Of a DNA stretch of 64,000 bases, positions 13,493 to 24,510 are shown piece by piece (the stretch's first letter is position 1; each line of letters begins with the position of its first letter). Origin of the DNA: Prochilodus magdalenae (Eukaryota > Chordata > Actinopteri > Characiformes > Prochilodontidae). The notes under the pieces are model-generated. The model had not been told where the DNA came from. It saw only the letters and a program-made list of their open reading frames with translations, and made no database searches. A program made the translations under genes and the position numbers. The stretch covers positions 69,501-133,500 of the forward strand of contig JAMWET010001278.1 in NCBI GenBank assembly GCA_024036415.1. The letters run 5' to 3'.

Positions 13493-14162
13493 TGAATTTC
13501 ACAAAAAAACATTTTCAGTGAAATGCTTGTACTAGCCCAGTTGCTCCACTGCAAAACTAAAGAAGCAAATTCTGGACACTAAGCATGTCTCGGCAGATCG
13601 GCAATTGTTTGGACAAATGAGGAAATTGTGTAAATTAGATCTTTCAGAGAACCATTCATTAATAACATGTTAATAACTGAATAATAAGCATAGGGTCAAT
13701 GGGGTTTACAAGGCACATTTTAATAACACAGAAAGTATGTGTGCAACTGTGAAAATGTGGAAAAGTGATGAGGTCAGGCAAAGCCGCGCTTGTCTGATAG
13801 GCTCTCTGTCAATGTCCACCCTGTTGAAGTTCCCCCAGAAACATAAACCCTGCTTTATCAGTTCCACACTGGGCTCAACAGAGCCCTGACATCCGCTAAA
13901 ACCACAAAACCTGGGTAGGACTGGAAGGCTGCCTGTTATGGCCTTGGTTCATTGGGGCGTTTAAGCCTGAGGGGAATGGAGAATTTCAGACTTGAATCTG
14001 GAGAAGGCCATGCCTTGCTGAAACAGCGTTCTGGACCTGAGGAGCTTGAGTATTTTTAGGCATATTTCCACTTTAGGCTTTAGGGCTGGGCTGTAATTCA
14101 ACATAATGCATGCCTGCACATAGCAAAACATACCTTCATCCACCTAGACAAAACACAGGAGT

Positions 14163-14165
<3 letters not shown>

Positions 14166-14212
<47 letters not shown>

Positions 14213-14278
14213 CTGGCTGCTGACACTCCTGCTTCTTACATTCTTCTTCTTCTTCTTCTTCTTCTTCTTCTTCTTCTC
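14166..14278. repeat. (CA)n followed by (TTC)n microsatellites
   Basis: Perfect CA run at 14166-14210, then 30 bp of unique sequence, then a TTC run of about 12 units at 14241-14278. Confidence 0.95.
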
Positions 14279-16466
14279 ACTTATCATCTCCTCTTCTCCT
14301 TCTCTCCTCATCACTTACACACCTTTCAACTGCTCTCTCCTTATTCTTGCCTTCAGTCTTATCACCTTACAACAAGGTGAGCAACTCACATAAGCTGTGT
14401 CTATGTATGTGTGTGTATGTGTGTGCACATGTGGGTGTTAATACAAGCCTGGGCATCTGGATTATACTAGGTCAGGCCTATTGTACTGGGACTGCTCCAG
14501 TGCACAGAGCCAGGAAAACACACTCACTCTCACACTCAATCAATCACACCGTCTAGACATTCAGATTTCCTCTGTCCAGTATGTGCATTCAACCTGCACT
14601 GGCACGCACATACTAACCAAAAGGTGTAACGATTCACTGTATTGTATGTTATGAATTACAGTTTTTGTAACATCATACCTTTTCAATATAGAAGTAAAAA
14701 AAGAGGGTGTGTCTGTAGTTTGTAGGTATAATACCAGACATTTGTCAATTGGGTTTTAACAAAACATCAGGGTGAAATCTGCATGATTTGTCAGGTATAT
14801 CTTTAGGCCTAGATTTGTTTTCTAATGAGTGATTTCTACGTAGCAGATTAGTTTTAATTTTAGGAATATGCAGACATATACTAATGAATGCCCCTTTGAC
14901 AGTAGTGGCACAGCAAAGCCAATTAATTTAGTTCAGAAGATGTATATACGATGAGAGATCAGAATTTTCTGTTGTAATCAGATTTTTAGCACTTTTTCCT
15001 TTGTTTAGGATGTATAGTGAACATAATTATATAATATATGGGACATTTGTTGGCACACTCTTTTCTCTGGGAAAAGGGAGTGACTGCATTTGGGCATGCC
15101 AAAAACATAGTCTAAAGGAAGTAGCTGAATTTGAAGGGGGTCAGACAGGTCTACCATGCAGTGGCAAAAATCACAGTCTGCAGGAAATTCTTCTCAGAAC
15201 TGTGCCGGGGAAGGCATCCACCAAATCTGGCTGAACTGTACAATTCTTTGATGCATGAGTGGTATCTGTCTTGTAACAGTATTATTATTACCCCTGTGGA
15301 ACCAGGCTGTAACATCCGGATGAGTTTTGACCACCAGGTCAAAAACCCCTGATCTAGATATATCCTAGTCTGTCTGCAACCTTTTAGCTTCCCTTACTTA
15401 ATGAAACAATCTTAATGCTTGTAGGTGATTATTAAGGAAACACATCTGAACTAATGTGTAAATTTGATTAATAAAATGTCTAAAAAAACATACAAACATA
15501 CATAAACTGACCCAAATGTAATTAGATGCAGTTACAAATTTATACAAATTCAAGCCTTCACGAAGGTTTAAGGAGTTGCAGTCACTGGTAAAAATGCTGT
15601 GATTGGTCAAAAGTGCAAGCCTTGCAAAAATTGAACTAGAACTGCTTAGGTATGCATGAATTTGGAATCTGTTAATGAATTTGTTAATGAAATGTATTTC
15701 ATTCAGCTAATGTATGGTATATTTATGTAAAACAATGAATATCATAATGTATCATATGTATCATAACACTATTAATACAAACTGGGGCAAAATTCTACAC
15801 ATCCATTAATCAACCCATCTAAAAGACACCATGCTAACAGTTCTCTGGTAACTAACAGTCACTAACAGCTTCTCTAATATTGCGTAAGTGTGAGTGTACA
15901 CGTAGAGTATGCATGTGCACATGTGTACGGAAATACGTTTTCCATATGGGCTTCATAACTGTCCACTCTTTCTGCACTTTTAGCTTTTACAGTTTTGAAC
16001 ATTTCCAGAAAGTTTTCTCTCTCACACATGACCACATAAACTCTCACTCGCTGCAGCATATAAAAAAGCGATGCTGTTGTTTCCATGGCAACAGCGAAAA
16101 GTGTGTATTGTTGTGCATGAATCATAATCCATTTTCCTCCTTTTGTCCATGACACAATGAGGGATTAGGTCATTACATTCCAGACTGTGGTCAGGCCTCC
16201 ATAAAAGGGAGGACAGAAACAGAGTACAGCACAGGCCTGGCTTCAGCAAAACTCAGGGTTATATGAGTCTTACAATCAGCACCACTAACACTACGACTTT
16301 CACACAAAGCACACTGCAAGACCACAGAGAGAACTAACATACAGTACTGTACTGCATACTGCTCCTAGCATGCAAACTAATATGCAACTCGAGAGCAATA
16401 GAAGCTCTAAAGTCTGCAGCTTGTGTGTGTAGAATGGAAGCAGTTCATTTTCTAGCTGTTTATTAT

Positions 16467-16612
16467 AAGAAAAGAGAAAGAGAGAAAGCAAAAGAGAGAA
16501 ATTGGGAAAGAGAGAAAAGAAAAGAAAAGAGAAATAAAGAAAGTTAAAGAAAGGAAAAGAAAGGGAGACAGAAAGGAAAAGAGAGAGAGAGACCGAGAGA
16601 GAGCACGCGAGA
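16467..16612. repeat. polypurine tract
   Basis: About 145 bp of mostly A and G on the plus strand (AAAGAGAAAG, GAAAAGAAAA and GAGAGAGAGA words). In the afap1 transcript this would be a polypyrimidine tract. Confidence 0.85.
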
Positions 16613-16707
16613 GTAGGGGTCTGATGGGGGGGTGCAGAAGCCAACATCAACACAGATGGAAGTCATTAGCGTTAACAGGGTCTGCTATGGCTGCCCCATA
16701 TTCCTTT

Positions 16708-16714
16708 ACACACA

Positions 16715-16759
<45 letters not shown>
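16708..16759. repeat. (CA)n microsatellite
   Basis: A CA run with one TA interruption at 16721. Confidence 0.95.
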
Positions 16760-16764
<5 letters not shown>

Positions 16765-17002
16765 CACAGAAACAATGGTATAAGGGTGACCAGAGGTATA
16801 TCTCACAAAGCAGTAATCCTGGATCTTCTTTCGCATGATGGTAGACCATTTCTTAAATTTCATAAACAGCTGTTCCAAAAATCAGGGACTGACAAACATT
16901 GACCTGTGCATTGTCAAAATCGTACTACACACATACAGTAAAAGAAATGATTAAGTAAACACACAATGTGGCGAAAGTGACAACAATATATGTGTGTCTA
17001 TA

Positions 17003-17031
17003 CATACACACACACACACACACACACACAC
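17003..17031. repeat. (CA)n microsatellite
   Basis: A perfect CA run of about 13 units, preceded by a short TATGTGTGTC stretch. Confidence 0.95.
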
Positions 17032-17461
17032 TTAGGACAGCATTCTATTCTAGCTATAAGGTACACACACATATACACAGGTCCACATCATGTCACAGTT
17101 TACAGGATGAGATACAGCCTGTAATTTTTAACAATATTGTCTGCAGTTCCCCTCCTGGCTGTCTGTCTTCATATTCCCTTTTTCACTTTGGCTCTTTGAG
17201 TTTGGCTGGGATTTTTTGCTCTTCCTGTAAAAGTCAGCAATGCTAAAGCCAGATGTGTACTGAAGTAGGTTAAACTAATAATAACAAAGGTAGGATTCTC
17301 ACACTCACTCTTTCAGCTGCTTTCTCACAATTCTCTGTCTGAACGTTAGCAACATGTTAGTGAAGAGTAATACAAGCAATAGATGTGATGCAAACTTGCT
17401 GACTATATGTCTGTGTGGGTGTGCGCCACAGGCAGAGAATATACACCCATACACACGCAGA

Positions 17462-17925
17462 GCAAACACTAACACGCACCATTAAAAAAAAAACAAAAAA
17501 AAACCAGCAAACACTAATAAAGAACACAAATCCCAAATTTTAGCAAACCGAAACAAACCCAACAGACACCAGCAGACGCCAGCGTATGCCAGCAAACATC
17601 AAAATACCAGCAAACACCACAAAACATCAACCTATACCAGAAAACACAAACACTAGAAAATCAAGGAACACAAATCCCAGTGAAGACCAACAAATAGAAC
17701 AAACACCAATAAATATAAAGAACAATAAATATCAACACTTTCAAACACCAACAATCCTCAACACACCATCAAACACCAAGAAATATCCCTAAACAAACAA
17801 CAACCAGCAAGCAACAGCAAAAACAAGAAACACCAACAAACAACTACAAGTACCAATAAATATCAACAAATGCCGACAAAGGCCAACACATCCAACAAAC
17901 AACAGCAACCACAGCCCCAAATATC
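17462..17925. repeat. A/C-rich, G-poor degenerate tandem block
   Basis: About 460 bp dominated by A and C, built from variants of CCAGCAAACACC, AACACCAACAAA and CATCAAACACC. G is very scarce and mostly confined to CCAGCA. The spacing of the CCA/ACACC core is roughly 15-20 bp but irregular, which suggests an old minisatellite. A 68-residue open frame here, rich in Asn, Thr and Pro, is compositional. Confidence 0.8.
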
Positions 17926-17974
17926 CAAATGTCTGTTCATCATCCCCGTGTGTGCTTACTAAAACACTCCAGAA

Positions 17975-18212
17975 TTCTTTTACACAAATCTAGAATAGTT
18001 CCTCAGTCTTACCGCTCAGAAACACTCCTTACTAGAAGGTTCTTACTGATTACAGCTGTGTTAGAATGTTTGCCCACAATGCATTCACCCTGCGTAAAAA
18101 TATTCCCATTCACTGATCTAGAATGCGGTCCCTTCATTCACACTAGCAGAATGTTCCCCCAGTTTACCACTGTTCTAGAAAGTTCACCCCCTTCCTTCGG
18201 GATCAGTAAATG

Positions 18213-18258
<46 letters not shown>

Positions 18259-18375
18259 ATCATGTTCTAGCCCATTTGCACTGCTCTAAAATGTTCTACC
18301 CCATTCACACTGCTCTAGAATGTTCTAGACCATTCACACTGCTTTAGTGTTCTGCTCCATTCATACTGCTCTAGA
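17975..18375. repeat. degenerate ~30-bp minisatellite of TCTAGAATGTTC units
   Basis: Recurring units pair (T)CTAGAATGTTC with CCATTCACACTG(C) at about 28-33-bp spacing. They are clearest at 18255-18370 and more diverged from 17975 to 18190. A CTGT microsatellite interrupts the array at 18212-18257. It directly follows the A/C-rich block. Confidence 0.75.
18195..18257 (+). repeat. possible LINE 3' terminus with (CTGT)n tail
   Basis: CCTTCCTTCGGGATCAGTAA runs straight into TGTCTGTC repeats. This resembles the 3' end of fish L2/CR1-type LINEs, which end in a GGGATCAATAAAGT-like motif and a short tandem tail. Little else of the LINE is visible. Confidence 0.5.
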
Positions 18376-18984
18376 TCTTATGCACTTAGAATGTTTTCAT
18401 TTTGCTTAAGAAGTTGCTTTTAGTTCTTCTTTACACTGTTCCAGAATATCTCCCAATCATTCACACAGTTCTTTAATGTACCCGTCCTAAATTCATCCTG
18501 TTCTAGAACGTTCTCTCTCCATTAATTTAATTTATCAGTATTTTTCTAAACATTGCAAAAAAACTTGAGAGCTGGTGTTTGTTGGATGGAAATGCTCTTT
18601 GTTCGTTCCTATATCCTGTATGAAAGCGAGACAGACAGAAGGGTTTGTGAAGAGCAAACCAGCATTTAGCCTCCAGCGCACGGACAGGAACGCAAACATT
18701 CCTCCTCAGGGGTCATTACAGTGTATGCGCTGCAGCAGCTGCCAAATTTTAATACAACCCACAGCCAGAGAGATACACACATACGCACACGCACCAGACA
18801 TGATTTCTCCTTCCTCGTAGTGTGGCGTCTGCTGTCCTATCCATGGCCCTATTTCCCCACCCACACTCACTGGCCTTCTTTCCCTCTCTCATTTCTTCCC
18901 TCTATTCCTCTCTTTAGCTTCTCCCTCTGTGGTTTTGACCACTTCACTCTTGAAGGCCAGAGATGGTTCTCTGGCCAAACGCAT

Positions 18985-18986
<2 letters not shown>

Positions 18987-19018
<32 letters not shown>

Positions 19019-19040
19019 ATACACCTTTTCAGGATATATT

Positions 19041-19089
<49 letters not shown>

Positions 19090-19101
19090 TATAATATATA
19101 T
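18987..19101. repeat. (CA)n and (AT)n microsatellites
   Basis: CA run at 18987-19016 and an AT run at about 19042-19101 with minor interruptions, separated by 25 bp. Confidence 0.95.
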
Positions 19102-19261
19102 GTATTCAGGATCAGGATTATATGCAAAACATACATAATAAAATCTTTCTGCAGTAACTTGAGTTAAAACGGAAAAGAGAAATGTTACGCTCATTTCATG
19201 TTTGGGGTTGACTAGAATGAGTTTAAACACAGTCACTTATAAGTCACTTATACTGTACATA

Positions 19262-19400
19262 TGTTACCCTCTTTCTAAAATTCTCTGATTGGCCAGTTTG
19301 CCCACTCTGTTCTGACTGGTCAGACAGAACAATGGCATCTTGGACAATAGGTCCCCTTGAAGATCATTTCATATTCTCCATTTTGGGAACATTTAATTGT
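19262..19400 (+). repeat. fragment related to the MITE-like family at 27437 and 56519
   Basis: The words CTGATTGGCCAGTTTGCCCA, CTCTGTTCTGACTGGTCAG and TAGGTCCCCTT echo the internal part of those two longer copies (TTTGATTGGTCAGCTTCTCC). It is only a fragment. Confidence 0.4.
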
Positions 19401-19637
19401 GTTTTTATTTTAGACAAGAACAATGTGCAAGTGCCTATGTGTAATATATTGCGCTACATGTAGGTAACTAACTATATGCAATAATATTTATAAATTACAT
19501 ATGTATTACACATGTATAACTAAATTTATGTAATACCATGTATTAAACCAAGCCCTCATGTCTCTTGGCTTTGTTCTGCCAGTTTAAACCAAAAATCAAA
19601 CATACAAAAAAACTCTTTCTACAGACCTTTTATCCTG

Positions 19638-19638
<1 letters not shown>

Positions 19639-19674
<36 letters not shown>

Positions 19675-19687
19675 ACATACACACATA

Positions 19688-19752
<65 letters not shown>
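19639..19752. repeat. long (CA)n microsatellite
   Basis: About 114 bp of CA with several regularly spaced TA interruptions (ACACATACACACATACAC) in its first half and a pure run in the second half. Confidence 0.95.
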
Positions 19753-19754
<2 letters not shown>

Positions 19755-21092
19755 TAGAACGACAGGCTTCGTCGTGGCAACAGCAGGAAGATGAAAGGGA
19801 GTTTATAAACCTAGCTCATTCACTCAGCACTCAATTTGAGCTCAGAGAAAGACAGAGAGAGAAGCTGAACCGTGTAATTGAAAGGTACAGAAAAATGCAA
19901 GGAACTTCAGCCTTTTTTTCGCTTCTCTGCTTGGCCAGGTTTGGTAGTTCCTGCAGAGGTCAGGGCTGGGACTGTACAGAACAGATGGTTGTTTCTAAAT
20001 GACAGAAAAATAAAAAAAGAAAATAATTTTTTTCCTCTTTCCCCTACTGCTCTATCCCTCCGACTGCCCCACTTCAACCCAGAAACAGCAGCCTTTACGC
20101 ACACACTTGCTCACACTCACGCTGGGGGCTGACGTGGATGAGCTGGATAACACAGTGGATGTTTCTAATTATGCATTGTTATGTCGGAAACAAGTGCAAG
20201 TGCTGACTCTACATTGAGGTTCATTTGGTATATAACACACTGTAATGCTCGAAGGAGTGTGGGTGACTGTCAGGGGAAGTGTTATAAACAGAGGGGTCCA
20301 TATAACAGCTACTAGAACAGCTACAATGTCACGGTCACATTAAAACACCTTAGACACGTGTGCAAGCAGAGCTTAATTTGTTTCACGTGTGACAGGCGAC
20401 ACCACATCAGGGTCATGTGTTGGTGCATATGAGCTCATATGACAGAGGAAACTTATGCGAACACTTCCTGCTGCTGTTTTACAGGGACCATAAAATCGGC
20501 CCCCTCAAGCAACAGCATCACGAACACCTGGCTGGAGCTACAGGTTCGGTCTGTAGGCCTCACAGTTTTCCATCTGCATCGGATCTTTTACATGAAACCC
20601 TTGTGGATCGAAAAACTGTATGTTTGTGTTTTTAGGCAGCTTGAAAATACACTGTGGTTCTTTTTCTGTACTACTTCAGAGAATCACGAATCTTCCTCAA
20701 ACATCTACAACAACAGTTTAATTAACCTGCGCTAATTCTGCTCATGGATTTGTTTTGGGAATGTCAGAATGGACAAGCTATATAGGTTGATCATTTACAG
20801 ATCCTGTTCAACCTACAAAGAAATTCAGTACTTTGGTCAAGACACCTAAATTTAGAGCATACAGGAGCTAATGTTAGCAAGGTGGCTAATTCAGTAGTGT
20901 GGTTTATAAACTTGCCTAGTGATCAGCTACAACAAACATCATTCATTTCTATAGTGCAAGCCGAACGTTATTTAGTCACTCTAATCAAAGTATATTACAA
21001 TACGTGCCACTGAATATTAAGTTCAGAGTTTATCACACAACTACATATTTGTACCTCTTAACAGTGCAGTCATATTTTCCCCTAGAACTTAC

Positions 21093-21175
21093 CAGCCATG
21101 GATGAGGGATCTCTGGAAGGGGCATCTGAGGAGGTGCTGGAAGTGAGCTGTGGATCTCTGCCTTATAGGACGGCT
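21093..21175 (-). CDS. afap1: afap1 coding exon: Src SH3-binding proline motif (residues 43-70)
   Basis: This 83-nt exon lies between acceptor TTTCACAG and donor GTAAGT. It enters in phase 1 (AAA-G then AG gives Glu43) and leaves in phase 0 at Trp69-Leu70. It encodes EPSYKAEIHSSLPAPPQMPL and then PEIPHPWL. The block PAPPQMPLPEIP-PWL is essentially identical to the AFAP1 segment known as the Src SH3-binding site. The preceding residues differ from mammals and are about five residues shorter than the human equivalent as I recall it, so length variation is confined to the spacer before the motif. Intact. Confidence 0.94.
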
Positions 21176-22559
21176 CTGTGAAAGGAAACTCACATAGTCA
21201 GATGCTTATTCAGCAGCGGTGGATGTTAAATGTTCAACCATAGTCAAAAAAATCGTTGTACAAATAGCTGCACCCAGAAGGAATCAACCGACACCAAAAC
21301 TTGACTTTGTGTGAATTCAAGTTTCACACTCAGCTGTACCTGACTGGCCCATCAGCCATGATTGCAGACATTCAGTGCTATGGGATACCCTACATGAGTC
21401 ATCCTCAAAAATTTGTTGCGATGCGTCCCATGTCCAGAAGGCCTGGTGTCAGTCTAACTCTACCCCTACCGCAAAATCTGAAGGACTGAAGAAAATCTGA
21501 ATCTGTGTTAGAATATTCAAGCTACATGGGATGGATTATCACAGGACTCCACTAGGAACCTCCAGAACTCCATACCAAGATGTCTGGCATTAACAAACGT
21601 AGTGGCCCTACGAGGGACATTACTTCTGTATGTGTAGCTCAATAAATGTTTCCATATCAGTCTAAACGCATCATCATTTATTATTGCTGAGAACCTTTAT
21701 CTTCCATCTGGATAGGTTTGCAATCTGACACTTCCCTCTGGTGCAACTATTCTTTTGACAAAGAGTATATATACACACAACAGATGGCACTAACTACTGG
21801 GAAGAGATTTCCTTAAACCGTTTAAAGTTCAACAACCAAACAAGCTGTATGAGAGCAAAAGCCTATTACATCAATATCAAATAAGCACAATTATGTGTTT
21901 ATAGATAGCTTCCATATCTGTGTAAACAAGTAAATCATGATTTACGACCATAAGCAATTATTAAGGACTTGAAAAATAATAAATGCTCTGGAAGTTTTAA
22001 AAATGTTCTGTCTAGCCAGTTAAATACAGCCTCCGTCGTGGCGTGGGCAGCATGTTCTTAGGTAAGCAAGATGTATTTAAATAGTGCTTTAAAAGAGGGA
22101 CTTCAAAGTGTAATACTAGCAAATGACAGATAAAATGATCAGTTTAAAAGCATGGAGCACTGAAGCACTTGCAAATATAGGTTTGTTGAAGAGAGACTGA
22201 AGGTGTGGCTGGATGAGGTAATGGGACAAACTTTGTCCAGTAGTGATCCAGTATGCTGAGTTGTTTGATCCCAAGTGAGTATTTGTAAAAGGAAAAGGCA
22301 ATGAATAAAGATTAAGGGATCAGTGGGAATGTCTAAGCTTAGAAGTTGAGTAGGGGGATAAAGGTTCTAAAGCTAGCTTTATGTGTTGTCGGGAATATTG
22401 TAAAACTTGCACAAACATTCCTTCATATTACAATTGGTAACCGATTAGGCCCTTAACATTCACTTACACCTGTAACCAAATATGCACAACAGCGCTCCAT
22501 GCTTCTAACTACAAGAAGCACATGAAGAGTATTTCAGTTCAGCCATGCTTTACAGTGAC
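21176..22559 (-). other. 1.4-kb afap1 intron
   Basis: This lies between the ATG-containing exon and the proline-motif exon. A Tc1-like relic occupies 21238-21768. The remaining stretch, 21769-22559, shows nothing recognisable. Confidence 0.9.
21238..21768 (+). mobile_element. Tc1-like transposon relic, internal-deletion derivative, copy 3
   Basis: The third and shortest member of the family at 6479 and 12731. Shared words include CTGCACCCAGAAGGAATCAA, CATGTCCAGAAGGCCTGGTG and TGGGATGGATTATCACAGGA. The right terminus has TTCCCTCTGGTGCAACTATT. A further deletion has removed the catalytic-region remnant that copy 1 keeps. It sits about 60 bp upstream, on the sense strand, of the acceptor of the exon at 21093. 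Confidence 0.75.
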
Positions 22560-22688
22560 CTTTAGCAGACAGGACTCTGTGCAGAATGTTGGAGATCTGT
22601 TGTTTCTTCTCTCTCACTGCTGCGCTCAAATACTCTCTGTCCAACAGCTCCAAAAAGACCCGCAGCTCTGCCACCAACTCTTCCATCG
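22560..22688 (-). CDS. afap1: afap1 ATG-containing exon (residues 1-42 plus one base)
   Basis: The exon follows acceptor TTTTCTGCAG. Two untranslated bases (CG) precede ATG at 22686-22684, and the exon ends AAA-G before GTCACT in phase 1. It encodes [20 protein letters not shown], then [20 protein letters not shown] and AK. This matches the AFAP1 N-terminus, a predicted leucine-rich helix. The start is supported by homology to the family's MEEL start. The two-base leader means an upstream coding exon ending in phase 1 could read through this ATG in frame; the candidate at 34003 does so. The donor GTCACT is weaker than the other donors in this gene. Confidence 0.94.
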
Positions 22689-23744
22689 CTGCAGAAAACA
22701 ACACACACAGAAACAGACATGGTCAGAGAATGAGACAATGACAGATCAAACAGTGGAATCTATGAGCAATATAAATCCATACAATCCCAAACTACAATCA
22801 GTAACCTAACAAGAGTGTATACATGTGGTAACCCACTGTGATACATGGATCTAGAGGCAGCATAGTGATTCAGCGGCTCTGATTTGGAAAGCTTGAAACA
22901 AAAGTACGCATTTACTTTTTGGGCAAAATCATTTTGACGCACGCTTGTGACGCATGCTCTCCTTCTGTTCCCTGCTGTTAAATAAAGCTGCGCTGTGTTT
23001 TGCTCACTCTGTCCTGAGGTATCCTATGAAGGCCTTAAATTATGAGCATCTGCTGGCAACGTACCTGAGGAAAAGCAGCGACTATCAAAAGTGAACTGCA
23101 GCCCTGGAAACTCTGCGCTTCATAAAACTGCAGCAGTGGACCCTGGCTGATGCAAACACATAGCTAAGGCTTTACATAAGGCCGAGAGCACTAGCAGGGG
23201 CTGCAGGGCTGATACTTGATGTAACACAGGGAACAGTGCTCAGTGATTAAAGTGTGCCATGAAATGAAGTGCAACATAGTAAATTGAGTGTGTCATAGCG
23301 GTAAAACACAGACCTTGTATGGCAAAAAAAATGTCAAGATTAATTAGAGTGGCTATACAAGACTGGAAAACTCTGCCAACCAAAAAGAAGAAGAAATGTG
23401 ATTAGTTGTCATATGAGGTAATGTGGGGTTTCCCACTTCCCTTTTTTAGAAGTACTACTAGAAAGCCTGATCCCTGTTGGTGAGTTAATTGGCGGAATAA
23501 GGTGTATTTTGGCATGGACTAAACAAATGCATTCCAGGTATATAATATATAAAACATTGTCATCTCCACAATCACAATCACACACGCAGAAAGAAAGAAA
23601 CAGAATCTTTCTCGTTTTTAATTTTTATTCCAACCAATTCCTTCATATGTTTTAGTGGTGGGAAGCAGCAAAGGTCTCACAGTATGATATTAAATGGTAT
23701 ATGCAAATGGTATACCACTACCTCCATTACACAGACACTAAGGA

Positions 23745-23875
23745 CTATTTTTATACTTTCATACTTTATAGCGTATCTTTGTCTCTATCTGTATCACTCT
23801 GTCCTGTGCTTCTCTTGTTGCTTCTGTGTACATCTGCTACTGGATGCCTTGAATTTCCCTCTGGAATCAATAAAG

Positions 23876-23926
<51 letters not shown>

Positions 23927-23927
23927 T
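23745..23927 (+). mobile_element. L2/CR1-type LINE 3' end with (TCTA)n tail
   Basis: TGAATTTCCCTCTGGAATCA followed by ATAAAGTATC runs into about 12 TCTA units. This is the characteristic 3' terminus of fish L2/CR1-like LINEs. The preceding 100 bp (TATCTTTGTCTCTATCTGTA) fits a LINE 3' UTR. No reverse transcriptase matter is visible, so it is a short 5'-truncated insertion. Confidence 0.7.
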
Positions 23928-24373
23928 ATCATGATATGCAAGTCACAGTGCAAAATTATGGAGACTTAGTGCCACATTTTGCATATTATATATGTAATAT
24001 AATAAGAGGATAAATCACAAAACACTGTTATATATTGCATTATATACCATTTACGTAGTTGCTGGTTCTTAGGAAATTAACCACCATGTTTAAACTATTC
24101 AGTAATACACCACCTTAAAGCCTAAAACACACAGCTAATATCTTCACATAAGAACAGCTATTTTATGCTTAATTTGTCGCAGGATCTGATCTGATTATTC
24201 CAGCATTTTTAGGTGGCCAGACACTGGCACTCATCGACACAATAAATGACTCTAAAAGGTCTCATTTTTAACTTTTCCAACTATTAATGCAGTGGTCAAC
24301 TTGACAGGGATCTGTACTGTTAAACATTAGATTTGAGATATTTCCCTTAGTGCCAAATTGCCACAGAAAGTCC

Positions 24374-24510
24374 CTTCTAGAACCTAGCAACAGCTACTGG
24401 CTGTTGAAAAAAGGATAGAACTATTACAGTATTGATCCTATAATAAAATTAATGCTGTAATAGTTCTATCCTTTTTTCAACAACCAGTAGCTGTTGCTAG
24501 GTTCTAGAAG
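24374..24510. mobile_element. 137-bp foldback element, 60-bp arms
   Basis: The left arm (24374-24433, starting CTTCTAGAACCTAGCAACAG) and right arm (24451-24510) are inverted copies that match at 58 of 60 positions without gaps. A 17-bp AT-rich spacer separates them. The structure is a near-perfect hairpin, as in a foldback MITE. Clear target duplications were not found beside it. Confidence 0.85.

Noticed and set aside
18721..19236. Frames of 115-148 codons around 18.7-19.2 kb
   Set aside because: They consist of CA and AT microsatellite translation (His-Thr and Ile-Tyr runs).
22845..22900. GGCAGCATAGTGATTCAGCG as a tRNA-derived SINE head
   Set aside because: Only a weak echo of an A-box region; no B-box and no tail found.
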